From NCBI GenBank assembly GCA_018396705.1, contig JAGTQZ010000002.1, forward strand, positions 186,001-250,000: a stretch of 64,000 nucleotides of DNA. Reading direction: 5' to 3'. How positions within the stretch are numbered: the first letter of the stretch is position 1; each line of letters opens with the position of its first letter. Below, piece by piece: positions 1-8,700 of this stretch. A program made the position numbers and the translations under genes. The stretch comes from Candidatus Bathyarchaeota archaeon. GTDB lineage: Archaea; Thermoproteota; Bathyarchaeia; Bathyarchaeales; Bathycorpusculaceae. The notes below the pieces were generated by a model. The model was not told where the DNA came from. It worked only from the letters and a program-made list of their open reading frames with translations, and ran no database searches.

Positions 1-231
1 ACAGAATTGATGGATGAGGATTCGCTAGTCATTTGGGGAGCCAGAGTTAGCCCAGAGTTGGACGGAAAAATAAAAGTAACTTTAGTCTTGACCGGTGTAA
101 ATTCGCCGTACATTTTAAGCGGTTTTGGAACCATAGCACCGCAATTGTTTAACCTTGAACCATACGCTGAACCGGAAAAACCGTTAAACATAGACCTAAA
201 CCTCTACCAATTAGAGAAAGACACCATCTAA
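1..231 (+). CDS. ftsZ: Cell-division GTPase FtsZ, C-terminal end (partial)
   Basis: The reading frame is open from the first base, so the gene begins outside the window and only about 76 residues remain. The segment VIWGARVSPELDGKIKVTLV followed by LTGV matches the end of the FtsZ C-terminal domain (usually N-[IV]-[IV]-x-G-A-x-[IV] then V-T-[VL]-[IV]-x-T-G). A tail of about 35 residues rich in acidic and hydrophobic residues follows. FtsZ polymerises with GTP at mid-cell. The GTPase half is not visible, so an FtsZ1/FtsZ2 assignment is not possible. A tubulin-like relative is the main alternative. Confidence 0.75.
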   Translation, partial: TELMDEDSLVIWGARVSPELDGKIKVTLVLTGVNSPYILSGFGTIAPQLFNLEPYAEPEKPLNIDLNLYQLEKDTI

Positions 232-333
232 ACTCTTTTTTACTTAATGAATAAATATCGTCGCTAGATTCGCTGTTTCTAACGGAATAGTTTATAGGCG
301 AAAAATTGCACGCATTTTAACTAGGCCAACAAA

Positions 334-1173
334 ATGAAAGAGAAAGGAAAATTTCCATTGGGTATAGGCCTTATTGGATGTGGTGCCATAGGGACAATGC
401 TGGCACAAGCAATAGACAAAGGACAAGCTGGGAACACTTGTCTAATCATGGTTTTTGATAAAAATGTTGAAAAAGCCAAAGCCTTAGCGCATAAGCTGAG
501 AAACAAACCCAATGTCGCTGGAAAATTTGAAGAGCTGCTTGAATGTGGGGACGTGGAGCTTGTCGTGGAGGCTGCTTCCCAAGAGGCCGTGAGAACTTAT
601 GCCTTTAAAGTGTTAGAGGCCGGGAAGGACTTGATGGTTATGAGCGTCGGCGCCTTAGTAGATCCAGAGTTGACAAGCAAAATCAGCTTTGCCGCCAAAG
701 AAAGAGGTAGAAAGGTTTACGTCCCGTCGGGCGCCATTGCAGGGCTAGACGGCGTGAAAGCATCAGCCATGGGTAAAATAGAAAAAGTTGTCTTAACCAC
801 AAGAAAACCTGTGGAAGCGTTGAAGGATAACACCTACTTCAAAGATAGGTTTGGCGGAAAAATCAAAGAGCCAACCATCATATACGAGGGGCCAGCGATG
901 GAGGCATGCAAGCTTTTTCCCGTAAATGTTAACGTAGCGGCAACTTTGAGTTTGGCAGGCGTAGGCGTAGAAAAAACAACAGTAAAAGTGGTAGCGGACC
1001 CAACACTGAAAAGAAATGTTCATGAAATTGAAGTCAAGGGCGAATTTGGCGAGTTAAGGATTCATGTGGAAAATGTTCCGACAGCCGAAAATCCCAAGAC
1101 AAGTTATTTGGCAGCTCTTTCAGCCATCGCAACATTAAAGAGGATCACGGAACCCATTGTTATTGGAACATGA
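334..1173 (+). CDS. nadX: L-aspartate dehydrogenase
   Basis: Oxidises L-aspartate to iminoaspartate with NAD(P), the first step of de novo NAD synthesis in organisms that lack aspartate oxidase NadB. The N-terminal Rossmann fold carries GCGAIG at residues 15-20. The central YVPSGAIAGLDG stretch and the C-terminal segment around NVHEIEVKGEFGEL are typical of the family. At 279 residues it is near the usual length of about 265. The ATG start lies about 40 bases after a TATA-like stretch near 289-295. nadA and nadC are not nearby. The last 39 bases overlap the convergent PHP gene. Confidence 0.88.
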   Translation: MKEKGKFPLGIGLIGCGAIGTMLAQAIDKGQAGNTCLIMVFDKNVEKAKALAHKLRNKPNVAGKFEELLECGDVELVVEAASQEAVRTYAFKVLEAGKDLMVMSVGALVDPELTSKISFAAKERGRKVYVPSGAIAGLDGVKASAMGKIEKVVLTTRKPVEALKDNTYFKDRFGGKIKEPTIIYEGPAMEACKLFPVNVNVAATLSLAGVGVEKTTVKVVADPTLKRNVHEIEVKGEFGELRIHVENVPTAENPKTSYLAALSAIATLKRITEPIVIGT

Positions 1174-1833
1174 ACTGCAATTTCGCTTAAAACGATTTAA
1201 TTTTAGCGATAAAACTTTCCTTTTAAGCCTCAGTTTAAGAGGTATAGCATTGCCTAAGGGCTCGCAAAGCCCCTTGCTTATGGCTTTAGCCACATCCTCC
1301 AAGCTGGGCTCTGCCTCTATAACCGTGTACGCTGCGCCCACTTCAGGGGCATAGTGGGCGTCGCTACCCGCCACCCTAGGTAGTCCAAGTTTGGAGGCGA
1401 TTTCCAAAGCTTTTTTAATGGAACGTTTGAAGGGAAAAGCTGAAGCATTTACCACTTCAACTGCGTCAAATTTTTGGCTGATCCTCTGTCCTAAACTCGC
1501 CTTCAGAGAGGCTCCTGGGTGACATGCTATAGCTAAGCCGCCGAGTTCATGGATTTTGTCGACGGTTTCTTCTATGCTCAGGTTTTTTGGCACTGGTTCT
1601 TGAAGGTTAAGCCCAATTATGTGGCCATTTAGGCTTGAAACTTCTATGCCAGGTATTATGAGGAAATCTTTTGTTTCCTTAGCCACTTTTAGTGCGCCGT
1701 CGATTTTATCGTGGTCTGTTATGGCGACACCATTTAAACCCGCCTTTTTCGCATATAAAACAAGCTCGTCTAATCTGATTAACCCGTCGTAGGAGTAACA
1801 TGTGTGTACATGAAGGTCCACTTTTACTCTCAT
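1135..1833 (-). CDS. PHP-domain metal-dependent phosphoesterase
   Basis: A PHP-superfamily hydrolase. Metal-binding motifs are visible in order: DLHVHTCYSYDG near the N-terminus, AITDHD, PGIEVS, and ACHPGA about halfway, with SDAH near the C-terminal third. Relatives include TrpH-type phosphatases; the exact substrate (nucleotide or sugar phosphate) cannot be told. A TTG lies 18 bases upstream at 1851. I chose the ATG at 1833 because the product then begins six residues before DLHVHT and GAGGT precedes it by about 11 bases. The C-terminal 13 codons overlap the 3' end of nadX on the other strand. Confidence 0.82.
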   Translation of the reverse strand: MRVKVDLHVHTCYSYDGLIRLDELVLYAKKAGLNGVAITDHDKIDGALKVAKETKDFLIIPGIEVSSLNGHIIGLNLQEPVPKNLSIEETVDKIHELGGLAIACHPGASLKASLGQRISQKFDAVEVVNASAFPFKRSIKKALEIASKLGLPRVAGSDAHYAPEVGAAYTVIEAEPSLEDVAKAISKGLCEPLGNAIPLKLRLKRKVLSLKLNRFKRNCSSCSNNNGFRDPL

Positions 1834-1882
1834 TGTTTCGGATAACCTCAATTTTCGGTTGGTTATTGATCCTATTTACGTT

Positions 1883-1901
1883 TGCGGGAAAGTAGCCCGC
1901 A
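1883..1901. other. GC-rich hairpin between divergent genes
   Basis: TGCGGG pairs with CCCGCA around a 7-base loop in an otherwise AT-rich divergent intergenic region. It lies about 50 bases before the PHP gene start and about 95 before the MATE start. It could be a 5'-UTR structure or an operator. No function is known. Confidence 0.3.
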
Positions 1902-1995
1902 TATTTCGTATTTTTGTATATGTGTGTCGAGAACCAACCCGTGTTAGGGCAAAAGTCTTTAATGCAAGGCTGCGGGATTTGTTTTCTTTCCCTAA

Positions 1996-3393
1996 ATGCG
2001 GCTTGGGTTGGTGAGTGTTGTGGGCTACAAAAGCACTTCTTTGAATTATCAGAGAGCTGAGGCTATGGGGAGGGAGAAAATCTCGAGGCTTTTAATGCGT
2101 TTCTCAGTGCCTGCCATAATTGCCAGCGAGGGCGAAGCCTTTTATGAGTTGTTTGATGCAGTCTGGTGTGGGCGTATCGGCACGGAAGCGCTTGCCGCTT
2201 TGACGGTTGCTGGGCCATTGATGATGATATATAGGGCAATAGGCACTGGAATAGCCATTGGAAGCGCTTCCTTAGTTGCTCGACGTCTTGGAGCTGGAAA
2301 AAAGAACGAAGTTGACGAGGCTGTATGTAACAGCATAACCCTCTTTTTTATTGTAAGCGGTTTGGCAACCATCATCTGTTTAGCGAGTTTAGGGTTCTTG
2401 ATAAGGCTTTTCGGTGCGACAGAAGCTGTTTTCCCCTACGCTTACAGTTACATGTTTATTGAAACATGTTCCATGCCTGTGGACTTCTTTTTGGTTGTTG
2501 TTGCGGAACTTGTGAGGGCACAGGGAAGCCCAACCATTGCAAGTGGAGGGTTGATTTTGGCAAACATAGCTGACCTCATTTGGAGCCCGATCCTAGTTTT
2601 TGGGGTTAGGCCTTTCCCAGCTTTGGGAATTGCAGGCGCGGCGCTTGGAACACTTATAGGACGTGCAATAGGATTGGCCCTTCTAACTCCTTATTTGGCG
2701 TTTAAATCTATATACAAGTTTAAGCTCGCCTATTTCAGGCTCCATTACAGGACTGTTGCAGATATTTACAGTGTTGGGGTATCCAGCATTTTAAGAATGA
2801 TCGCCATTTCTATATCTCAAATGTTGGCGAATATTGCAGCGTCCTCTTTCGGAACCGTTCCGTTGGCTGTTCTTGGCGTCCTTTTCAGAATTAACAGACT
2901 AAACTTTGCATTTTGCATAGGTTTAAGTCAAGCTGTCGTGCCGCTTGTGGGTTACAATTATGGAGCACAAAAGCTGGAGCGTGTTCGCGAAATCGTGGTT
3001 AAAGCTGTATTATCCGGCGTTGTATGGGGGATAATATGGTATGTTGTAGTCACGCTTTTCCCGGTTCAAACGTTGTTGCTCTTCACCACGGACATCAAAT
3101 TCCTCGGTATAGGGGTATCAGCGCTACAAATTTTCGGAATATCCTTTCTAACAATGTCAGAAATAATAATAAGCGCCTTTTTCCAGGGAATAGGCAAGGC
3201 AACTTCAGCTCTAATTGTAGCGTCAGCTCGCCAATTCATCTTTCTGACACCATGCCTTATCATACTGCCCTACACGTTTGGCCTAAACGGACTGTGGTTA
3301 GCATATCCAGTAGCGGGAATACTTGCACTCGCATTAGGTTTAACTCTGACGGCCATCACATTTAAAAAACTAAAAACTAAACAAAGTCTCTAA
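1996..3393 (+). CDS. MATE-family multidrug/metabolite efflux transporter
   Basis: A polytopic membrane protein of up to 465 residues, the usual MATE size, with about 12 hydrophobic segments in two homologous halves. The N-terminal half contains RFSVPAIIA, LAALTVAGP and GTGIAIGSASLVARRLGAG, matching the MATE TM1-TM3 pattern. The second half has AVVPLVGYNYGAQKLERVRE, the corresponding NxGA(K/R) motif. It would export cationic or organic compounds using a Na+ or H+ gradient; the substrate is unknown. The ATG at 1996 has no clear ribosome-binding site. An in-frame ATG at 2065 (MGREKISRLLM) may be the true start. Confidence 0.85.
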   Translation: MRLGLVSVVGYKSTSLNYQRAEAMGREKISRLLMRFSVPAIIASEGEAFYELFDAVWCGRIGTEALAALTVAGPLMMIYRAIGTGIAIGSASLVARRLGAGKKNEVDEAVCNSITLFFIVSGLATIICLASLGFLIRLFGATEAVFPYAYSYMFIETCSMPVDFFLVVVAELVRAQGSPTIASGGLILANIADLIWSPILVFGVRPFPALGIAGAALGTLIGRAIGLALLTPYLAFKSIYKFKLAYFRLHYRTVADIYSVGVSSILRMIAISISQMLANIAASSFGTVPLAVLGVLFRINRLNFAFCIGLSQAVVPLVGYNYGAQKLERVREIVVKAVLSGVVWGIIWYVVVTLFPVQTLLLFTTDIKFLGIGVSALQIFGISFLTMSEIIISAFFQGIGKATSALIVASARQFIFLTPCLIILPYTFGLNGLWLAYPVAGILALALGLTLTAITFKKLKTKQSL

Positions 3394-3396
3394 GTT

Positions 3397-5091
3397 TCAC
3401 TTCGCCATGGCTTTTCTAACTTTTTCAAGCATTTCATTAAGCTTTTTCTCGTCAGACTCGATCTTGCGGAACAGTGGTTTAGCTTCGGCTATTTTGTGGC
3501 CTATTGGCAAAGGTTTAAGAGCTTCCTCCCACTTTTGTTGGTGGACACTGCCCGGCAAGTTTAGGGTTTTCCAAAGCTTGTCAGCTGTAAATGGAATTAT
3601 TGGAGATGAAACTATTGCTAAAGCTTTAACAAACTGGGCAGCCACGTACATGGTTGTCGCGGCCTTGGCTTTATCGCGTTTTATTAGGTTCCAAGGCTCC
3701 TTTTCGTTGAGGTATTGATTTCCAAGCCTTCCTATGCTGATAACTCCGTTTGCCGCGGACTGAAGCTTACAAGCTTCAAAATCGCCTGCGATCTCGTTTA
3801 CAAGTTCTTTAAGGCTTTTGAGCGCTTGCTCGTCCTCCGCACCCAACGCACCGTGTTCCGGGATTTGACTGTTGAAGTGCTTGTTTATGAATGATAGCGT
3901 GCGGTGGACAAAGTTTCCGAGAGTGTCGTTTAGATCTGCATTGATTTTTTCCGCGAAAATTTCCCATGAAAAATTTGAGTCTTTTGTTTCTGGACGTGTA
4001 GCAATCAAGAAGTAGCGCCAGTAATCTGGCGGGAAAAGTTCCAAGGCTTCATCTATCCATATGCCAATCCTTAGGCTTTTTGATGCTTTTTCGCCTTTGA
4101 ACTGAAGAAACTCAGTGGCAGAAATGTTCCATGGTAAATTATAGTCTTCATGGGAAGCCATTAGCAAGGCTGGCAAAATTATGGTGTGAAAGGGTATATT
4201 GTCTTTCCCAATGAAGTAGAGGGTTTTCGCGTTCTTGTCAAACCAGTAAGCTTTCCAACCCTCTGGATCTCCGCGTTTTCTGAAGTATTCTATAGTGGCG
4301 GAAATATAGCCCAAAACCGCTTCAACCCAGACATAAATTGTCTTGCCCTCGGCACCGGGAAACGGGGCTGGAATTCCCCAGTTGACATCACGAGTGACAG
4401 CCCTCGGCTTTAAGCCTTCCTTTATAACGTTTAGGCTAAAGTTTTTGGCGTTGGCTGGCAATTGCTTGTTCTCGCTTAAATATCGCGCTAGTTTGTCCGT
4501 GAACTTGGCAAGGTCAAAATACCAGTGTTTCGTTTTTTTGACAACAGGTTTGCCCTTGCAGATCACGCAATAAGGCTCTACAAGAATTGTAGGTTCAAGC
4601 AGTCTTCCACAAGCATCACATTGGTCTCCACGTGCCGGTGTATGTCCACAGTAGGGACATTTGCCTTCGACAAATCGGTCAGGTAGAAAACGCTTGCATT
4701 TCTCGCAGTAAAGCATCTCAGTTTCCTGGGTAAAGATGTAACCGTTATTGTAAATCTTCATCAAATGCTGCTGAACAAATTCCTTGTGCACCGGGCTTTC
4801 GGTGCGCGTGTAGTTGTCGAAGGATATACCCCACTTCTTAAAAAGCTCCACTACTCGCGCGTGGTTTTTGTCCGTTAAGTCTTTTGGTTTCACACCAAGC
4901 CTTATGGCTTCAACTTCGATGGGTGTTCCATGCTCATCAGAACCGCTTACCATTACAACATCTTCGCCCTTCAATCGATAGTAGCGGGCGACAGCATCCG
5001 CTGATAGTACAGAACCAACTAGGTTACCGATATGTGGGGTCACGTTTATGTATGGCCAGGCAGACGTAACTAAAACTTTTCCGAGCGCCAC
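3397..5091 (-). CDS. metG: Methionyl-tRNA synthetase
   Basis: Class I aminoacyl-tRNA synthetase that charges tRNA-Met. The HIGH-type motif is PHIGN at residues 19-23. The KMSKS-type loop reads KASKS at about residue 335. A double zinc knuckle (CEKC, CPYC, CDAC and CVIC pairs) lies in the connective domain at about residues 127-180. The helical anticodon-binding domain follows. At 564 residues it ends without the C-terminal tRNA-binding/dimerisation domain of longer bacterial enzymes. The start is a GTG preceded by a G-rich stretch. It ends 3 bases from the convergent MATE gene. Confidence 0.95.
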   Translation of the reverse strand: MALGKVLVTSAWPYINVTPHIGNLVGSVLSADAVARYYRLKGEDVVMVSGSDEHGTPIEVEAIRLGVKPKDLTDKNHARVVELFKKWGISFDNYTRTESPVHKEFVQQHLMKIYNNGYIFTQETEMLYCEKCKRFLPDRFVEGKCPYCGHTPARGDQCDACGRLLEPTILVEPYCVICKGKPVVKKTKHWYFDLAKFTDKLARYLSENKQLPANAKNFSLNVIKEGLKPRAVTRDVNWGIPAPFPGAEGKTIYVWVEAVLGYISATIEYFRKRGDPEGWKAYWFDKNAKTLYFIGKDNIPFHTIILPALLMASHEDYNLPWNISATEFLQFKGEKASKSLRIGIWIDEALELFPPDYWRYFLIATRPETKDSNFSWEIFAEKINADLNDTLGNFVHRTLSFINKHFNSQIPEHGALGAEDEQALKSLKELVNEIAGDFEACKLQSAANGVISIGRLGNQYLNEKEPWNLIKRDKAKAATTMYVAAQFVKALAIVSSPIIPFTADKLWKTLNLPGSVHQQKWEEALKPLPIGHKIAEAKPLFRKIESDEKKLNEMLEKVRKAMAK

Positions 5092-5179
5092 ACACCCCCA
5101 GCTTTAAGAGGCTGATAAACCCAATAGGAAGAATTTGCAGAACATGCTTAAAAATTAAATGGGGAAAATTAAGGATTAT

Positions 5180-5782
5180 TTACCCTGTTTTCTCTAACGC
5201 CTCTTCAAAAACCACCCTTGGTCTCCGCACAGAAAGGAATATGGTTGCCGCCAGAATTATTGTACAAACAATCACAAGCACCACTTGAATCGTTAGAAGA
5301 GTCAGCATCTTATCCCAATCGCTGATGGCCATGGGTTGGGCAACACTTCTAATATAGATTGGCACTTGACGCGAGTAGTGGTAAGGCGGCTTATCCACAT
5401 TGACGGTTATATAAATTTGTGCTCCATACATGGAAATTGCAGCTCTGCCATCGCTAGGCACGTTGAACGGCCTGCTGTAGATTTTAACTCCGCCATTTTT
5501 GAGGAGAGTTTCACCAATAATGATGGTGTCATTGCCTTCCCATTTTTCGCCGGTATAGGCGAACCATGGGTATTCAACGGTTATATTGTACAAGATTAGG
5601 TCCACATCAGCCCTGTCGTTTCGAACGACGATTGTAAGTTTACCGTTTTCTCCTGGATCATAGAATGACTTGTCTGTCCAAGCGTAAATGTTGACTGTTG
5701 TCGGCTGCGCGTAGGTTGATGCGGAGGAGAAGATCATCAACATCATCGTTAAGGCTGCCGCAAGCAAAATTGCATTCTTCAT
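5180..5782 (-). CDS. Secreted, C-terminally membrane-anchored protein of unknown function
   Basis: I do not recognise a named family. From the ATG at 5782 there is a signal-peptide-like N-terminus (MKNAILLAAAL then a run of Met/Leu/Phe and SASTYAQP). About 130 residues of beta-rich extracellular domain follow, with the phrase FYDPGENGKLTIVVRND, typical of Ig-like or CARDB-like domains, and NxT sites. One transmembrane helix (LLTIQVVLVIVCTIILAATI) and a short basic tail end the protein. An in-frame ATG at 5815 adds 11 residues. It follows trm1 by about 40 bases on the same strand, so it may be the last gene of the marC-trm1 unit. Confidence 0.62.
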   Translation of the reverse strand: MKNAILLAAALTMMLMIFSSASTYAQPTTVNIYAWTDKSFYDPGENGKLTIVVRNDRADVDLILYNITVEYPWFAYTGEKWEGNDTIIIGETLLKNGGVKIYSRPFNVPSDGRAAISMYGAQIYITVNVDKPPYHYSRQVPIYIRSVAQPMAISDWDKMLTLLTIQVVLVIVCTIILAATIFLSVRRPRVVFEEALEKTG

Positions 5783-5820
5783 TATGATCACTAACCCATA
5801 ATGTTTCAACACCATTTTAT

Positions 5821-7062
5821 TTAAGAGTTGTTGCGTCTAAGATCAGACAGTATAATTTCACGCAAAATCCTTGTTACAGCTTCTATTGAAGCGCTGGTTC
5901 TAAAGCCTTTTGGAGTAAAATGGGTTAACAGAGATTCAAAGCCTTCCTTTCTCAAAGCTTCAACAACAGCTTTAACCGAGGGCACTGGTAAGCGCATTTT
6001 GTCACATATTCGATCTAAGACGTAATAAGTTGGCGGGGCATAGCATTCACCTTTCACGAGCGCCAGAATTTTTTTGATTCGCTTTTTCGACTTGAAAAAT
6101 CTTTTATCAACCTCTAATTCCATCAAACTACAAAAGTTTTCGTCAGCTATTTCTCCAAGCCACATAGGCCCAGCATAGTCCATTTCTGAACCGCAGTTTG
6201 GGCATTCATCATTACATCCTAACAAAGTGTTTTTGTATATGGTTTCTCTATGGAAACAGTTGAAACAATGGAGAATGTAACCCAGCTTTTTTAGGCTTTC
6301 ATCTGCCTTTTGCGCTCCATGCGTTAAGGCGACGTAAACGCGTACATAATGGTCTGTACTGTAGCTGAAAAGCGGTGTCACGCCAATTTCATGTTTCGCC
6401 GCTATGATTGCAGCATTTCCCAAGACAAGTCTTAAAGCTATTTCGTGACAGTATTCTGTACGGAGAGGTTTACCGTCATACTTGCGTATGCATGCTTTAG
6501 GATGTACACCGCATAGAGGTGCCATGTCCGTTGCTGTTAAGGCCAACATCCCGCCGTTGCGGGTTGCTCTGACAGCGGAATCCATGAAAGGTGTCGGAGA
6601 GCCGAAGGGGTCCACGTCTACGACGTCAAACCTTTTATATGGTGCGCTGTGCTTAGCTAGAAGAAGGTTTGCATCCATGTTTGTGACGGTTACACGTTCG
6701 CCAAGCCTATTCAGTTCCACATTGTATTTTGCCAGCAAGTAAGCCTTTTTGTTTATATCATTTATCAAAACTTTCCTTACTCCTTCAACTTCCAGGGCGA
6801 AGCGTATGCCCCTCACGCCGCAGCCTGCCAAAGGCTCACATACAAAGATTTTCCTGCCAACAGTTTGCTGGTATGCTTGTAGGGCTAGAACTGCGATGTC
6901 ACGGTTCAACTCCATAACCGGATTGTAGAAGACCGGAGCCTTTGAGGGAGCATATTCACCGGGTTCTTCCACGAAAGCAGAAAGTTTTGGAACACGCACT
7001 TGAACCTGGCCTTCTTTTACGATTTCAGTTGGAAAGTCTATTTCGTTTTTCCGGTTTTTCAT
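5821..7062 (-). CDS. trm1: tRNA (guanine26-N2)-dimethyltransferase Trm1
   Basis: Makes N2,N2-dimethylguanosine at position 26 of tRNA with S-adenosylmethionine. The Rossmann methyltransferase domain shows EPLAGCGVRGIRFA, an acidic INDIN motif and the catalytic-type DVDPFGSPTPF. A C-terminal domain carries a CFNC...CPNC zinc site. The length of about 413 residues is normal for archaeal Trm1. The ATG at 7062 overlaps the marC stop as ATGA, suggesting translational coupling. A second ATG at 7080 would add six residues. Confidence 0.93.
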   Translation of the reverse strand: MKNRKNEIDFPTEIVKEGQVQVRVPKLSAFVEEPGEYAPSKAPVFYNPVMELNRDIAVLALQAYQQTVGRKIFVCEPLAGCGVRGIRFALEVEGVRKVLINDINKKAYLLAKYNVELNRLGERVTVTNMDANLLLAKHSAPYKRFDVVDVDPFGSPTPFMDSAVRATRNGGMLALTATDMAPLCGVHPKACIRKYDGKPLRTEYCHEIALRLVLGNAAIIAAKHEIGVTPLFSYSTDHYVRVYVALTHGAQKADESLKKLGYILHCFNCFHRETIYKNTLLGCNDECPNCGSEMDYAGPMWLGEIADENFCSLMELEVDKRFFKSKKRIKKILALVKGECYAPPTYYVLDRICDKMRLPVPSVKAVVEALRKEGFESLLTHFTPKGFRTSASIEAVTRILREIILSDLRRNNS

Positions 7063-7826
7063 GTCTTTGCTATGCCCCATTCCATTAGGGCGGAGTGAAT
7101 CATCTGGGAGGCTATAGCCGCCAATATAACTGACATTATGCGACTTGCAGCTTGAACGCCATTGTTACCTATTGCTGAAACAAGCAGAGGCGCAAAACGC
7201 AGCGTCAAGTAAACACCAACAGCTGCAATTAGGCCGCCTATCAGAACGTTGATTATGGCATAAGTGCTTGACAAAACAATTAAAGTAGTCATTGTTCCTG
7301 GTCCGACGAGAAGCGGTGTAGCCAACGGTACAACCGCCACCTGCCTTATGTCTATGGCTTTTGACCTTGACATTCCGCCAAGCATGTCTATAGCGAGAAT
7401 AAGCAACAGTATCCCGCCGCCGAACCGGAAGTTTGTAACGGAAATTTCGAGGGCGTTCAATATGAGAGGCCCAAATAATGTGAAGGTTAACAGCAATGCT
7501 ATGACAATCATTGTTGTTGTGCCTATTATTTTGAGCCTTTCATCATGCCTAAGTCTGCCTGTATAAATGAGAAATGTTGGAACTGCACTTATCGGGTTCA
7601 TTATTGTAAAAAGTTGAATAGACACATTTAAGATTCCAGCCGGGTCTATTTGAATCCATTCCTTCAATCCGCCAACGGTAAGGCGGAAAGAAGTTAGAAA
7701 AACAAGCAAAACTAAAATAAGCATCAAGGCTAGCCTAAAGACTTTGCCATGCTTGCGGGCTATCCACTCGCTCAGCTGTCTTTCAAAGGATGAAACCAAA
7801 CCCTCATGTTCCCTTTCGCCACTCAT
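7059..7826 (-). CDS. MarC-family integral membrane protein
   Basis: MarC/SNARE-like membrane family of unclear transport role. The six-helix core contains TIMNPISAVPTFL and VVPLATPLLVGPGTMTTLIV, the two family signatures. The usual length is about 200 residues. This protein has an extra cytosolic N-terminal stretch of about 30 charged residues plus one more hydrophobic segment before the core. It is the first gene of a unit with trm1 (4-base ATGA overlap). The earlier link of MarC to multiple antibiotic resistance is not well supported, so no substrate is assigned. Confidence 0.85.
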   Translation of the reverse strand: MSGEREHEGLVSSFERQLSEWIARKHGKVFRLALMLILVLLVFLTSFRLTVGGLKEWIQIDPAGILNVSIQLFTIMNPISAVPTFLIYTGRLRHDERLKIIGTTTMIVIALLLTFTLFGPLILNALEISVTNFRFGGGILLLILAIDMLGGMSRSKAIDIRQVAVVPLATPLLVGPGTMTTLIVLSSTYAIINVLIGGLIAAVGVYLTLRFAPLLVSAIGNNGVQAASRIMSVILAAIASQMIHSALMEWGIAKT

Positions 7827-8033
7827 TATGCTTTAAACCCAACCACCAGCATAGCTCAGCTGTTAAATGTTTCCGAAAGTGTAGATATTAGACTTCTGGT
7901 TCAGCTGCACCATTACAAAATTCTAGCATCGTTAAAAAATTCTTAAAGAGTGCATTTACAACGAGAGGTGCCCTAAAAGATTCTTAAGCTTTAAGTCTCT
8001 TTGGCCATAATACGAGCAAAAGAGGCGAAAAAT

Positions 8034-8588
8034 TTGCAGAAACGTGTGCTTCTATTAACAGGCAGGCCAGGTGTTGGAAAAACAACACTAATGCTGAAAG
8101 TTATCGACATATTGAAATCCAGAGGCTACAGTGTCGGCGGAATGATAAGTCGTGAAGTTCGAAAAGCTGGAACCCGCATAGGCTTTGAAATCCTAGATTT
8201 GGCTAGTAGCAGACGGGGATGGCTTGCTCATGTAAACCAGAAAACAGGCCCTCAAGTGAGCAGGTACCGCGTAAACATTGCCGATCTGGACAGTGTGGGC
8301 GTTGAGGCTATTTTAAAGGCTGTAAGGGAATGTAACATCATCGCCATAGATGAAATCGGGCCTATGGAGCTTTTCTCAGAAAAATTTAGAAAAGCAGTTC
8401 AAGAAGCTGTTGAAAGCGGCAAACTTGTGGCCGGAGTGATTCACTGGAAAGCCCGAGACAAACTCGTTGAAACTATAAAAGCACGTCAAGATACAGAGAT
8501 ATTCACAGTTACTTTCGAGAATCGCGATAAACTGCATCAAAAGGTTGTAGACAAGGCTTTACAGTTTTTGGCAGTTAGTTATACTTAA
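8034..8588 (+). CDS. THEP1-type nucleoside-triphosphatase
   Basis: A small P-loop NTPase related to Thermotoga/Aquifex THEP1 and human cancer-related NTPase. The Walker A motif is GRPGVGKT at residues 10-17 and the Walker B region IIAIDEIGPMEL is a family hallmark. It hydrolyses NTPs to NDPs in vitro; the cellular role is unknown. I chose the TTG at 8034 because GAGGCG lies about 7 bases upstream and the protein then starts just before the first strand. An upstream TTG at 8001 would add 11 residues. The 207 bases before the gene hold no further gene that I can see. Confidence 0.85.
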   Translation: MQKRVLLLTGRPGVGKTTLMLKVIDILKSRGYSVGGMISREVRKAGTRIGFEILDLASSRRGWLAHVNQKTGPQVSRYRVNIADLDSVGVEAILKAVRECNIIAIDEIGPMELFSEKFRKAVQEAVESGKLVAGVIHWKARDKLVETIKARQDTEIFTVTFENRDKLHQKVVDKALQFLAVSYT

Positions 8589-8700
8589 GAACTTGCATCT
8601 TTTTGTTTGCTTGCCTCTTTGCTTTTTGTATGCTAACAGTTAATTTATACAATAGGCTTAAAGCTACCTAATATCTTCTTAGGTTGTAAAAAAGGAGAAG

